Source of the DNA: Clostridiales bacterium
GTDB taxonomy: Bacteria > Bacillota > Clostridia > Peptostreptococcales > Acidaminobacteraceae
NCBI GenBank assembly: GCA_030446305.1
Contig: JASUSA010000008.1
Coordinates: forward strand, 1-64,000
Direction of reading: 5' to 3'
DNA: 64,000 nt
Part shown: positions 42,289 through 50,919 of the stretch, in pieces
Position numbering within the stretch: position 1 is the first letter of the stretch
Layout: the number at the start of each line of letters is the position of its first letter
Notes under the pieces: generated by a model
The model's database searches: none
The model's input: only the letters and a program-made list of their open reading frames with translations
Told to the model about the DNA's origin: nothing
Position numbers and translations under genes: made by a program

Positions 42289-42317
42289 ATTATAGGCCTT
42301 TGTCCACTAACTGTCAA
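42289..42317 (-). promoter_or_regulatory. Sigma-A promoter of the Ig-FecBCD-TiaS operon
   Basis: Reverse strand TTGACA (42317-42312), 17-base spacer, TATAAT (42294-42289), both consensus. Confidence 0.9.
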
Positions 42318-42379
42318 ACGATAACCGACACCATTCAATTATAAATCTATTTCATGCACTGCCCTCTGTAGGACTTAAA

Positions 42380-42411
42380 CAAAAAACAAACAGGCCCCAT
42401 ATTCAGGGCCT
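42380..42411 (-). terminator. Rho-independent terminator after the 42431 gene
   Basis: Reverse strand AGGCCC (42411-42406) pairs with GGGCCT (42397-42392), followed by TTTGTTTTTTG. Confidence 0.8.
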
Positions 42412-42430
42412 CTCCTATCTTGCCATTCTA

Positions 42431-42991
42431 TTATTCACTCATGATGCGATCCGCTTCAATTCCGTTCTGCGCATTTGCCTGATCCAATTGCTGTTCAACC
42501 TGTTGTCTCTTCTTGATTTCAGCATTGTACGCCCCAACTGATATGGTTCCCTCTGAGAGCATCTGGCTCAATTCATATTCTGAGTAATTCGATAAATCTG
42601 ATGTATCGTCATCCTCATCATCACTTGCGCTAACCGTCGCAATCGTACGCTGATTGTTTTCCTGCGTCTTGCTCGCCGTCGCAGACACCAACGTTTCAGT
42701 CTCGGATGCATTTTCTGTCGTACCATCAGATGCGGCCATCGTCATGACCATCGAAACACCTTTTGCGCTCAGCTCAAGCAAATCGCCATCGGAAAGAACC
42801 GTCACTGTCGATTCGCCATCAACGGCTGTACTCGTTACTGCATTTGATGCCGTCGGTATTGATGCAGAGCGCAATGACGTATTCGCATCTGTCATGGATT
42901 CCTTTTTTTGCGCTGTCTCTGCATTTTTTTCATTCACTTGATTGGTTTGATTTGCTGTCCCGATTTGATGAATACCTGATAATGCTGCCAC
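42431..42991 (-). CDS. Uncharacterised acidic, Ser/Thr-rich protein
   Basis: 186 residues from GTG 42991, which has AAGGAGG upstream; the longer TTG start at 43012 would run through the ribosome site. Residues 1-125 are low complexity, Ala/Ser/Thr/Asn-rich without a signal peptide or membrane helix. The acidic run DDEDDD is followed by a conserved-looking C-terminal block (SNYSEYELSQMLSEGTISVGAYNAEIKKR) that reads like two short helices and may be a docking motif. I do not recognise a function. It has its own terminator and stands alone between the MFS gene and the Ig-FecBCD operon. Confidence 0.7.
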   Translation of the reverse strand: MAALSGIHQIGTANQTNQVNEKNAETAQKKESMTDANTSLRSASIPTASNAVTSTAVDGESTVTVLSDGDLLELSAKGVSMVMTMAASDGTTENASETETLVSATASKTQENNQRTIATVSASDDEDDDTSDLSNYSEYELSQMLSEGTISVGAYNAEIKKRQQVEQQLDQANAQNGIEADRIMSE

Positions 42992-43144
42992 TTCAGCACC
43001 TCCTTCTCGCAATCAAATCCCAATAACGACCCCGCGCCAAATGTCTTTTCATTAAAAAAAGGCGAACGCACTCTCTCTCTAGCGTCCACCTTCATTATAC
43101 ACAAAATATCACAGCGCTAATCAATAAGCCGCCATATTGCCTCA

Positions 43145-44368
43145 TTAGCGTGCCTTTTGCCGCCCTTCCACATAACTGATTCCCGCCATGCCCATCGTTC
43201 CCACGACGGCAAATGCACCGACCAGCCACCAGACACTGTAAATATCCTTGTAATCGATATAACGGCCGATGAGTGCCGTTCCCAAGATAGCCCCAATGGA
43301 AAAGCTCAAGTTCGTCACCGCATTAAACCGTGCTCTAAAGTTCTGCGGTGTATGATTGGTAATGTATACGCCAAAGTTAACTGCATTGATAATTTCACCA
43401 AGCGTCCAAATAACGGTCGACAGATAAAAAAACGGCAGCGATCGTATCATGCCGATCATGCCAAATCCCACCACATAGGTCAAACCGCTGAACGCCATAT
43501 TGGTTATGGGCCTAAAATGTTGAGAAAACCGCGTTGCTGCTATGGTAAGCAGAATAACGGTAATCGCATTTAAACTCATAAGCGATCCAAAAATCGGCGC
43601 ACCGCTTTCACCATACAGTGCATCCATCATCAGCGGAAGTGAAAAACCGGTTTGAACATAACTCGCGCTGAAGAATATATTGAAAACCAAAAAGAGCATG
43701 AGCAGCGGCCGCTTCATCAGCACAGTAAAAATACTGCCTTCTTCGTGCTGCTCAGACTCGGAATACGCTGCCGTCGTCGACTGATCCGGCATGGATTCTG
43801 AAACCAGTCGTCCAACGAGAACAACTGCGACAAACGATGTAATCGCATCGCCCAAGAAGACCATAAACAACAAGTGATTAAAGAGGAACCCGGCAACGAT
43901 CGGGCCAAGCGCCACGCCAATATTAATCCCTAAATAAGAAAGTGAAAAACCGCGCTGTCTATCTTCCGGCGACAGAACGTCTGCCAAAATAGCACCAATA
44001 ATCGGACGAACAGCGCCATTGAAAAATGCAGATGCCATAATGAGTCCAATCATCACCGGCTGATCATAGACAAATGTACAAATAAACAGCGAAATCCCCG
44101 CCAATGCCTGCGCAACCAAATACGTTCGCTTACGTCCCCAGTGATCGGCCGCCTTTCCGCCAATAAAACTGCCCGGAATCGCAACCAGTGTTGTCATCAT
44201 GACGATGGTACCGGTATAGGTGATACTATAGTTAAATTGCGACGTTAGAAAAAAAGTCAGAAAAGGTCTGACAAAATCACCAAAGCGATTGATAATTTGT
44301 GCGATAAAAATCACATAAACCGCTTGAGGAAGCCCTCTATAGGTGTCAAACCGCTTCAAAATTCCCAT
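43145..44368 (-). CDS. MFS transporter (multidrug-type)
   Basis: 407 residues with 12 hydrophobic segments of the major facilitator superfamily. The loop between helices 2 and 3 reads GGKAADHWGRKRTYL, matching the GxxxDRxGRR motif. Likely proton-driven exporter of drugs or metabolites; substrate unknown. GGGGTGATGAG precedes ATG 44368. Stands alone. Confidence 0.9.
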   Translation of the reverse strand: MGILKRFDTYRGLPQAVYVIFIAQIINRFGDFVRPFLTFFLTSQFNYSITYTGTIVMMTTLVAIPGSFIGGKAADHWGRKRTYLVAQALAGISLFICTFVYDQPVMIGLIMASAFFNGAVRPIIGAILADVLSPEDRQRGFSLSYLGINIGVALGPIVAGFLFNHLLFMVFLGDAITSFVAVVLVGRLVSESMPDQSTTAAYSESEQHEEGSIFTVLMKRPLLMLFLVFNIFFSASYVQTGFSLPLMMDALYGESGAPIFGSLMSLNAITVILLTIAATRFSQHFRPITNMAFSGLTYVVGFGMIGMIRSLPFFYLSTVIWTLGEIINAVNFGVYITNHTPQNFRARFNAVTNLSFSIGAILGTALIGRYIDYKDIYSVWWLVGAFAVVGTMGMAGISYVEGRQKAR

Positions 44369-44505
44369 CTCATCACCCCTTGAAAATAATATAGTAATAC
44401 CTTATCATCAGGGCTTTCAGAAGTCACGCAGAATCACTTTAGCCGGATATTAAGTTAACGTCACAATTGCAGGCATGTGTGTGCCTTCATCTATTTGCAG
44501 AAGTA

Positions 44506-44536
44506 AAGCCGGCATCGTTGGTTATAATGCCGGCTT
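44506..44536 (-). terminator. Terminator after the EamA transporter at 44584
   Basis: AAGCCGGCAT (44506-44515) pairs with ATGCCGGCTT (44527-44536), a perfect 10-bp stem; the flanking T-tract is modest. Confidence 0.7.
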
Positions 44537-44583
44537 ACATTTTTATGTTAAAGTTCTTTCAACGCGAACGGTCTCAAAAAAGT

Positions 44584-45549
44584 TTATGAAATCGCATTGG
44601 CTTCATCGACAGCAGATGCATTTTTAACATCTTTATAGTTTAGATAACTTGCGCCCACGATGATGATAATGCCCACTGTGCTCAACAAATCCGGGTAAGT
44701 CCCCCATATGAACAATGCCAAAACAGCGCTGAAAATAATATTGGCATAGGCATAAATGGAGACTTCAGAAGCTTTTGCATGATGGTAGGCGCTTGTTAAA
44801 AATACTTGACCGCCCATGGCGCTTAGGCCTGTCATTAGCAGAAAGAAAAATTCTCGTGGCGTCAGCCACTTAAAATTTAAAACAGTCGGCACAATCATTA
44901 CAACTGTTGAAAAAAATGAAAAGAAAAATACCACAGTGGCAGGTTCTTCATAAGTGCGAAGTTTGCTGACAAAGGTATAAGCCAGTCCCGCAAAAATAGA
45001 AGAGAGAAACACGACAATTGTCGGGATCAACACTTCCGGCGCCGACGGCTTTGAAACAATAAATACGCCGGCCAGTGCCATGAGCATATAAACAATTTGC
45101 GATGTGCGTATCTTTTCTTTTAATAGGAAAACAGCAAAAATCAGTACCCAGAACTGCGATAGTTTCTGAATGGTACTCGCTGTGGCTACATCCATGCGCT
45201 CTAGCGCATAAAACATTGTCACAACACCGACGACACCGCAAATACTTCTTCCAACAAGAAGCGGCAGGCTTTTCATATTACCCAGCGGTCGAACTTTATT
45301 TTTTCGGACAATATAGTAGGCAAAAAAAATTGAAAAGAAGTTTCTGAAAAAGACCTTTTCAAATATTGGCACCTCGTTTCCCGCCAGCTTTACCGAAATA
45401 CTCATAAGCGCAAAGCAAAAGGCTGAAATAAGCATATACACAATAGCACGCATTTTTTCCTTTTCACCTCTGTCTATTTGCGCCACTGTGTCTTCAGTTG
45501 TGCTCGCGCTTCCTGTTTCAGGAATCTCATTTATCTGTTTCTTCATCAT
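44584..45549 (-). CDS. DMT-superfamily EamA transporter
   Basis: 321 residues. After a polar 30-residue cytoplasmic N-terminus there are ten hydrophobic segments in two EamA repeats (FCFALMSISVKLAG; SAMGGQVFLTSAYHHAKASEVS). Family members export amino acids or other metabolites. AAAGG precedes the tandem ATGs at 45549 and 45546; the first is given. The GntR gene lies just upstream with a terminator between them, so they are separate units, though the regulator may still control it. Confidence 0.85.
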   Translation of the reverse strand: MMKKQINEIPETGSASTTEDTVAQIDRGEKEKMRAIVYMLISAFCFALMSISVKLAGNEVPIFEKVFFRNFFSIFFAYYIVRKNKVRPLGNMKSLPLLVGRSICGVVGVVTMFYALERMDVATASTIQKLSQFWVLIFAVFLLKEKIRTSQIVYMLMALAGVFIVSKPSAPEVLIPTIVVFLSSIFAGLAYTFVSKLRTYEEPATVVFFFSFFSTVVMIVPTVLNFKWLTPREFFFLLMTGLSAMGGQVFLTSAYHHAKASEVSIYAYANIIFSAVLALFIWGTYPDLLSTVGIIIIVGASYLNYKDVKNASAVDEANAIS

Positions 45550-45579
45550 AAATTGCCTTTCTGCTTCGATCGCATCGTC

Positions 45580-45618
45580 AAAAAAATAGACAACGCCCCG
45601 TTAAAAGCAAACGGGGCG
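45580..45618 (-). terminator. Rho-independent terminator after GntR gene
   Basis: CGCCCCGTT (45594-45602) pairs with AACGGGGCG (45610-45618); on the reverse strand TTGTCTATTTTTTT follows. Confidence 0.9.
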
Positions 45619-45622
45619 ATTC

Positions 45623-46270
45623 TTATTTAAAAATATACTCAAGTTTACTGTGATGATTGGTCACTTCCGTCGCTGCAAGTTCTGCATTGCCCGATTTAAT
45701 GGCATCTAATATCCGACCATGTTCATCTAAGGTCGCTTGAATACGGCCTTCTCGATTTAATGACTGGTATCTGGAAATGCTCAATAAGTCTTGAAAGTGT
45801 TTTAAAAGCGATTCCAGCTGAGGACTGTTTAATGTTTGATAGATGGTTTCATGGAAAGAAGTGTTCAGATCAAAAACCTTATCAACATCTGCCTTCTTTG
45901 TATAAAACGCCATCAGATCATAAATATCTTCCAGTTTTTCGACGTCATCTGTTGACATTCTGTCAATTGCAAATCTAATCGCAACATCTTCAATACTCTG
46001 CCGCATCGCGCATAAATCTTTAACATCCTGATCTGATATACCGACGACAACAGCGCCCCTATTGGGAATACTGTCAATCAGTCCTTCCAGCTCCAGTTGC
46101 TTTAGCGCTTCTCTAACCGGCGTCCTACTGATGTCCATCTCTTTCGCGATCTTGATCTCATTGAGCTTATAGCCCTTTGGATAGAGACCATTGACAATAT
46201 CATTTCTCAATTTTTGAAAAACGACATCTGAAAGAGAGCGCCCCTTTGCCTTTTCCGAATAGATGCTCAT
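45623..46270 (-). CDS. GntR-family regulator, FadR/FCD subfamily
   Basis: 215 residues. A winged-helix GntR domain (about 8-72; LRNDIVNGLYPKGYKLNE, MDISRTPVREALKQLELEGLI) and an FCD ligand domain (about 78-210; IEDVAIRFAIDRMS, NTSFHETIYQTLNSP, DEHGRILDAIKSGN with the D/H metal-binding positions). The subfamily usually responds to organic acids or sugar acids. ATG 46270 is preferred to one at 46318 because of the AAAGGATA site and the family N-terminus. Next downstream is an EamA transporter. Confidence 0.9.
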   Translation of the reverse strand: MSIYSEKAKGRSLSDVVFQKLRNDIVNGLYPKGYKLNEIKIAKEMDISRTPVREALKQLELEGLIDSIPNRGAVVVGISDQDVKDLCAMRQSIEDVAIRFAIDRMSTDDVEKLEDIYDLMAFYTKKADVDKVFDLNTSFHETIYQTLNSPQLESLLKHFQDLLSISRYQSLNREGRIQATLDEHGRILDAIKSGNAELAATEVTNHHSKLEYIFK

Positions 46271-46417
46271 TGCACGTATCCTTTCATGTGAAAACGATTT
46301 GAGGCAGCATCGCCTCATTTAATTGTATTTTTTCAAACACATTATTTCACATTGTTCGGGATTTTACAATGCCTAATTTTAAGTTGTATGCCTTTTTACT
46401 TTAAAATGTTCACCTTT

Positions 46418-47269
46418 TTAAAGAATTTGATACTTTTTGCGAAAAGCAGTTGGCGTCATCTGGCTATAATGCTTAAAAAAACGACTGAAATAATTGCTGT
46501 CTCTGAGACCCGCTTGATTGGCAATTTCACCAATGCTGAGATCTGTTTCCAGCAGCAGCTCACGTGCTTTTGCAATCCGTACTTGGTTTAAAAAATCAAT
46601 GGGCGTATAATGCATAACGCCCTTAAACAGTCTTGAATAGTGAATCGCACTGATTTTTGTCATCTCTGCCAAAATATCCAGCGTGATGCGTTCCTGATAG
46701 CGATATGTCATCAGTGATACCGTCGGTTTTAGCTGACTCAGTGTGTGCTTATACGTCTTATACGCACCTTGATCCGAATGCTTTGTTTTAACTTGTCTAA
46801 GTAATTCTATAAGCAACAGCCTGCCTGCATTTTCTAAAGCAGGGATGTCCCCGACTTGCCACGCTGCATCCATCACCTCTAAAAAAGGCACTGCACGCGC
46901 TCGAATTACCGGATCTCTTCTTAAAAAATAATGTTGCTGATGGAACATATTGTTTAAGAATTTCTGCTGTATATCGGCTAGATTATCCGTCAACGCAAAC
47001 AAATCAATCTGATACAGTGCAAAGCGCACAGATGGCGTCGTTTTTTCCGCACTGTGCACCTCGTTTGAATTGACGACAACAATATCTCCCGGCTTAACGC
47101 GAATTGCTTCGTCAATAACCGTGAGCACCATCTCACCTTCAATCATCCGATAAAATTCCAAATGATGATGCCAGTGCGGCAAAAAAAGAATGCCGGGCAT
47201 CACATGGGTTACCTGTTCAATTTTGATTGAAGCGTATCTCAGCTTACCGTCTATACTTAATTCGTACAC
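46418..47269 (-). CDS. AraC-family regulator with N-terminal cupin
   Basis: 283 residues: a cupin ligand domain (about 20-100; HWHHHLEFYRMIEGEMVL, VKPGDIVVVNSNEVHSAE) and two C-terminal AraC helix-turn-helix motifs (about 185-283; ITLDILAEMTKISAIHYSRLFK, SIGEIANQAGLRDSNYFSRFFK). It starts with GTG, preceded by GGAGATTGAAAC. Likely activator of a transport or catabolic gene, with the adjacent EamA gene as candidate. Confidence 0.9.
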   Translation of the reverse strand: MYELSIDGKLRYASIKIEQVTHVMPGILFLPHWHHHLEFYRMIEGEMVLTVIDEAIRVKPGDIVVVNSNEVHSAEKTTPSVRFALYQIDLFALTDNLADIQQKFLNNMFHQQHYFLRRDPVIRARAVPFLEVMDAAWQVGDIPALENAGRLLLIELLRQVKTKHSDQGAYKTYKHTLSQLKPTVSLMTYRYQERITLDILAEMTKISAIHYSRLFKGVMHYTPIDFLNQVRIAKARELLLETDLSIGEIANQAGLRDSNYFSRFFKHYSQMTPTAFRKKYQIL

Positions 47270-47359
47270 GTTTCAATCTCCAAGGGGTTGCTTTTGATCT
47301 GTACATCATATCACACCCCAGAGCGTCTTGCTACTTAAAATTGAAAAAGCGGACTGCGC

Positions 47360-48283
47360 TCAGTCACTTTCCCGCCTGTTGACAATTAAAATGCCAACGG
47401 CTATCAGCAGCAGTGCCGTCAATACCGAAGCGGTGTCAAACATTGCGGATTCCGCCAATAAAACATTTGAAAAAATAACACCAAAGACCGGCGTCGTAAA
47501 ACCAAAGACAGCAACACTGGAAACGGGATACACATTGAGCAGCAAGCTCCATATTGCATAAGCAGCTGCTGAAACGCCACTCAAATATACTAACACGCCA
47601 AGGCTTTGCACAGTGGGCAAATGAATCGCGCCGCCGAAGATATTGCCGACAAACAGCATTGTCAAACCGCCGACGATAAATTGGTATGTTGCCAGCAGCA
47701 CCGGATTCGAATCACCGGCAAACCGCTTCATAAGATTTGTCGAAATCGCATAGGAAACAGTCGCCATAAAGACAAGTCCTTCCCCTAACCAATGCATGCC
47801 CGCGAACGCGTCGACATCCTGCAAATGTACCCACAGTATGCCGAAAAAGCCAAGCAAACAACCCACTGTCTTTTGCAACGTCAATTGCTCATTGTGAAAA
47901 ACAAGCGATGAAATAATCACGGCGACAAAGACATTGCCGCCTGCGACAATAGAAGCACCTGTCCCCGATGTCTTTGAAACGCCAATGTAAAAAAAAGTGT
48001 ACTGCAAGACGGTTTGAAAGAGGCTGATCCATATAATAGGTTTCCAATCGCACCGTTTTGGCAGCCCCGTTCTGCGAACGGTCATCAACCATAACAGTGC
48101 ACCTGCCAAAACAAATCGAAGCCCTGCATAATAAATGTATTGCCATACACTGCCGTCCGTCATGCCGGAAAGTGCATATCCCCATTTGACAGCAGGGAAT
48201 GCGCTTCCCCAAAGTGCACAGCAAAATGTTGCCGAAATCGCCAATATCCCCATTCGTCTGATTTTGCCTCTATCAGAAACCAT
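47360..48283 (-). CDS. DMT-superfamily EamA transporter
   Basis: 307 residues with ten hydrophobic segments and duplicated EamA domains (CCALWGSAFPAVKWGYAL at the start; TTPVFGVIFSNVLLAE late). Exports small metabolites, substrate unknown. GGAGGCTGTCA precedes ATG 48283, ten bases after the GNAT gene stop, so the two form an operon. Confidence 0.88.
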   Translation of the reverse strand: MVSDRGKIRRMGILAISATFCCALWGSAFPAVKWGYALSGMTDGSVWQYIYYAGLRFVLAGALLWLMTVRRTGLPKRCDWKPIIWISLFQTVLQYTFFYIGVSKTSGTGASIVAGGNVFVAVIISSLVFHNEQLTLQKTVGCLLGFFGILWVHLQDVDAFAGMHWLGEGLVFMATVSYAISTNLMKRFAGDSNPVLLATYQFIVGGLTMLFVGNIFGGAIHLPTVQSLGVLVYLSGVSAAAYAIWSLLLNVYPVSSVAVFGFTTPVFGVIFSNVLLAESAMFDTASVLTALLLIAVGILIVNRRESD

Positions 48284-48293
48284 TGACAGCCTC

Positions 48294-48779
48294 CTAGACG
48301 ATTAATTGAAGATTATCAATCCCCAAGTAAGTGTCAAATTTATAACCGGCATCTTCAATACGTCCGCAATGTTTAAAGCCAAAATCCAAATGAAAGCGAA
48401 TACTGCCCTCATTGGTCGATGTAATAACCGAAACGATGGTGTGAATCGCTTCACATTGTCTCGCATATGCGATGGTATATGCCATCAGCTTTTTACCAAT
48501 GCCTGCACCGCGCTTTGCTTGCGTCACATAAATAGAAAGTTCAACGGTTGCAGCAAAAGCCTGATGTTCTCTGTACCTTGATAGCGCCGCAAAGCCAAGG
48601 GCACCATCACCTTCATCATAAACGAATATCTTATGATAACCTGTATGCGCCTTATACCACGCCATCATGACAGCATCTGTCTTTGGCTCAATATCAAAGA
48701 CCACTGTCGTATTGAGAATTGCCTCATTGTAAATAGCCTTAATTGCCGGCAGGTCGTATTCCCTCGCTTCTCTAATCAT
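48294..48779 (-). CDS. GNAT N-acetyltransferase (phosphinothricin acetyltransferase-like)
   Basis: 161 residues, full GNAT fold: IREAREYDLPAIKAIYNEAI at the N-terminus, central AATVELSIYVTQAKRGAGIGKKL with the acetyl-CoA pyrophosphate loop, and a C-terminal FHLDFGFKHCGRIEDAGYKF typical of the Pat/YncA group. Substrate probably an amino-acid-like amine. The second of two ATGs (48779) is better spaced from AGGAGG. Operon with the EamA transporter suggests acetylation and export of one compound (inference). Confidence 0.9.
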   Translation of the reverse strand: MIREAREYDLPAIKAIYNEAILNTTVVFDIEPKTDAVMMAWYKAHTGYHKIFVYDEGDGALGFAALSRYREHQAFAATVELSIYVTQAKRGAGIGKKLMAYTIAYARQCEAIHTIVSVITSTNEGSIRFHLDFGFKHCGRIEDAGYKFDTYLGIDNLQLIV

Positions 48780-49008
48780 CATTGCCTCCTATCGTCGTAA
48801 AAAATCGCATTTCCGTTTATAGGATCAAAACAAATCGCCATTTCGTTATTCAAATTTACTATAATAATTTTCAAGAAATTCACAACATTGCTTTTCGTTG
48901 ATTTTTCACGACAACATATTGTTTCCCGTCTTCTGAAAACAATGCATATCGCAGAAAAAGAATTGAAATTTAAATGATATGATTTCATTATTTAATTGTT
49001 TTTCCTAT
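48780..49008. other. AT-rich gene-free stretch between divergent genes
   Basis: No gene is supported; a 69-codon reverse frame lacks a ribosome site. It probably holds the promoter of the GNAT-EamA unit, but no clear hexamer pair was identified. Confidence 0.4.
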
Positions 49009-49037
49009 TTGACAAGCACTGTCTTTAAACATATGAT
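49009..49037 (+). promoter_or_regulatory. Promoter candidate of the LysR gene at 49273
   Basis: TTGACA (49009-49014), 17-base spacer, TATGAT (49032-49037), giving a leader of about 230 bases that contains the 12-bp repeat array. Confidence 0.6.
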
Positions 49038-49152
49038 TGACTTACATTCATATTAATAGATGCTACTAAGAAAGTACAGCAATCATTTTTTATAATTTGT
49101 TATAATTATTTTCTATAACAAGGTGTTTTCCTTTTAATACCCCTTTTGGTAA

Positions 49153-49212
49153 CAGTTTTGATGACAGTTTTGATTGCGGTTTTGATTGCGGTTTTGATTG
49201 CGGTTTTGATTG
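49153..49212. repeat. Tandem repeat, 12-bp unit x 5
   Basis: CAGTTTTGATGA, CAGTTTTGATTG, then three perfect copies of CGGTTTTGATTG, ending 60 bases before the LysR start codon, in the leader of that gene. Confidence 0.95.
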
Positions 49213-49272
49213 CGCATTTGTGCCACTCGATCTTCCGCAGTACCTTTTCAGCATCTTGAACGGAGGTCCCTA

Positions 49273-50211
49273 ATGACTTTACAACAGTGCCGCTATATCG
49301 TCGCTATTTCAGAACATCAGACCATCAACCGCGCTGCAAAGGCGCTTTTCGTTACGCAGCCAACAATCTCCAAGTCGATCAGCGAACTGGAACTGGAACT
49401 CGGCATCCATATTCTCAACCGAAACAACAAAGGCATTACCTTTACTGAAGCCGGACGCGATGTTCTCTTTTATGCAAGTATGCTGCTGGAGCAGGCTTCA
49501 GCAATGACCGCACATTTTAACGCGAAAAAAGCACCTCATTTGCGCCGGTTCAGCATTACCTCTCAGCATTATACTTTTGCCGTTGAAGCACTCGCCAGTT
49601 TGATCCAGCGATTGGATTCGTCAAAACGCTATGAAATCAATTTTAGAGAAGACAAGAGCACCACGGTCATCTCAGATGTTGCTGAAGGCATCAGCGATCT
49701 CGGCATTATTGCGTTAACAGAGACCAACCGCCTATTTCTTGAACGCACCATGAAACGCAAAGCGCTCACCTTTCATGAACTGGGCAAAACGGTGCAGCAC
49801 GTTTATTTGAATACAGAGCACCCACTCGCAGGAATGCATACGATTACACTCGAAATGCTAAAACCTTATCCACGCTATACTTACAAAAAAGATGATCTTC
49901 CTCAAACATTTACTGAAGAGGGCAATCATCTTAAATATGCTGAAAAAATTATTTACTTAAATGACCGCGCCACGATGGACAAACTGCTAACAGAAACCAA
50001 CGGTTACAATATCGGAACCGGCTGCCTTGCCAGAGATCCTTATCGTTATCGGCTCTGTGTTGTCCCGCTCGTCGACGGCTGCGAAATGACCATCGGCTAT
50101 GTCACGCGTAAAGCTGTTCTGCTGCCAGAAGATTTAACAGACTATGTTCACGCGCTTCAAATTGCAGTCACAGAATCGCTTCCTAGTGCATTTCAGCCGG
50201 GTTCATACTGA
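49273..50211 (+). CDS. LysR-family transcriptional regulator
   Basis: 312 residues: N-terminal helix-turn-helix (about 1-65; LQQCRYIVAISEHQTINRAAKAL, VTQPTISKSISELE) and effector domain (about 90-300). ATG 49273 follows GGAGGTCCCTA; an upstream in-frame ATG at 49210 would add residues encoded by the tandem repeat edge and lacks a site. The 3' end overlaps the convergent phosphatase gene by 19 bases. No obvious target gene is divergent; the GNAT-EamA unit 500 bases upstream is the nearest. Confidence 0.88.
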   Translation: MTLQQCRYIVAISEHQTINRAAKALFVTQPTISKSISELELELGIHILNRNNKGITFTEAGRDVLFYASMLLEQASAMTAHFNAKKAPHLRRFSITSQHYTFAVEALASLIQRLDSSKRYEINFREDKSTTVISDVAEGISDLGIIALTETNRLFLERTMKRKALTFHELGKTVQHVYLNTEHPLAGMHTITLEMLKPYPRYTYKKDDLPQTFTEEGNHLKYAEKIIYLNDRATMDKLLTETNGYNIGTGCLARDPYRYRLCVVPLVDGCEMTIGYVTRKAVLLPEDLTDYVHALQIAVTESLPSAFQPGSY

Positions 50212-50858
50212 TTTAAAAGGTCAAAAAGTGTTTCAGGTGAATCGGCAAAATGTGTACCGCCGGCAGCTTCAAGCGCTGAACGATCTCTAAATCCCCATGT
50301 CACGAGGAAACACGGCAGGCTGGCGCGATTCGCAGTTTCCAAATCCACTTCTGAATCACCAATATAGACAGCGCGTTCCCGATCGGCATCCAGCGCCTGA
50401 ACCGCTAAAAAAACAGCATCGGGATCGGGTTTTTTACGGTATGCTTCCTGCTGACCAATGGCAACATCAATCAGTTCTTCAAAATAAGCTTCGTAAAGCG
50501 GCTTCACCGCTTCTTGATGCTTATTGGTCACAATGGCCATTTTGTAACCCTCTGCTTTTAATCTTTCAAGCAATTCTGAAATGCCGGGATAAAGTGCCGT
50601 CTTGTTTTGACAGTTGCGGTCATAATGAGCTTTGTAAACACCTAAAACCTTTTGAACCGTCATTTCATCTGCGTTGCCGCCAACACTGCGACGAATAAGC
50701 CGTTCAGCACCATTGCCGACAAACGTTCTGATTTCTTCTAGGGTTCGTACGGGAAATCCCTCTGCCGTCAGCGCTGCGTTAACACTGTCTGCCAGATCTT
50801 CAAGTGTGTTGAGCAGCGTGCCGTCAAGGTCAAAGATTACCGTATTGATCCAATTCAT
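50193..50858 (-). CDS. HAD-family phosphatase, phosphoglycolate phosphatase-like
   Basis: 221 residues. HAD motif I VIFDLDGTLLNT, motif II IVTNK, motif III lysine in RKKPDP and motif IV YIGDSEVDLETA are all intact, with an alpha-helical cap (residues about 16-80). The Gph/PpaX group hydrolyses 2-phosphoglycolate or pyrophosphate. GAGGAGACTAAA precedes ATG 50858. It lies 61 bases downstream of the patatin gene on the same strand. Confidence 0.9.
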   Translation of the reverse strand: MNWINTVIFDLDGTLLNTLEDLADSVNAALTAEGFPVRTLEEIRTFVGNGAERLIRRSVGGNADEMTVQKVLGVYKAHYDRNCQNKTALYPGISELLERLKAEGYKMAIVTNKHQEAVKPLYEAYFEELIDVAIGQQEAYRKKPDPDAVFLAVQALDADRERAVYIGDSEVDLETANRASLPCFLVTWGFRDRSALEAAGGTHFADSPETLFDLLNQYEPG

Positions 50859-50919
50859 TTTAGTCTCCTCATTTGTAATGAACGCCGACGATCAGGCGTT
50901 GCTTCGTATGCTAATTATA

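Noticed and set aside
50297-50698. 133-codon plus-strand frame opposite the HAD phosphatase
   Set aside because: Antisense shadow of a gene whose four catalytic motifs are intact.
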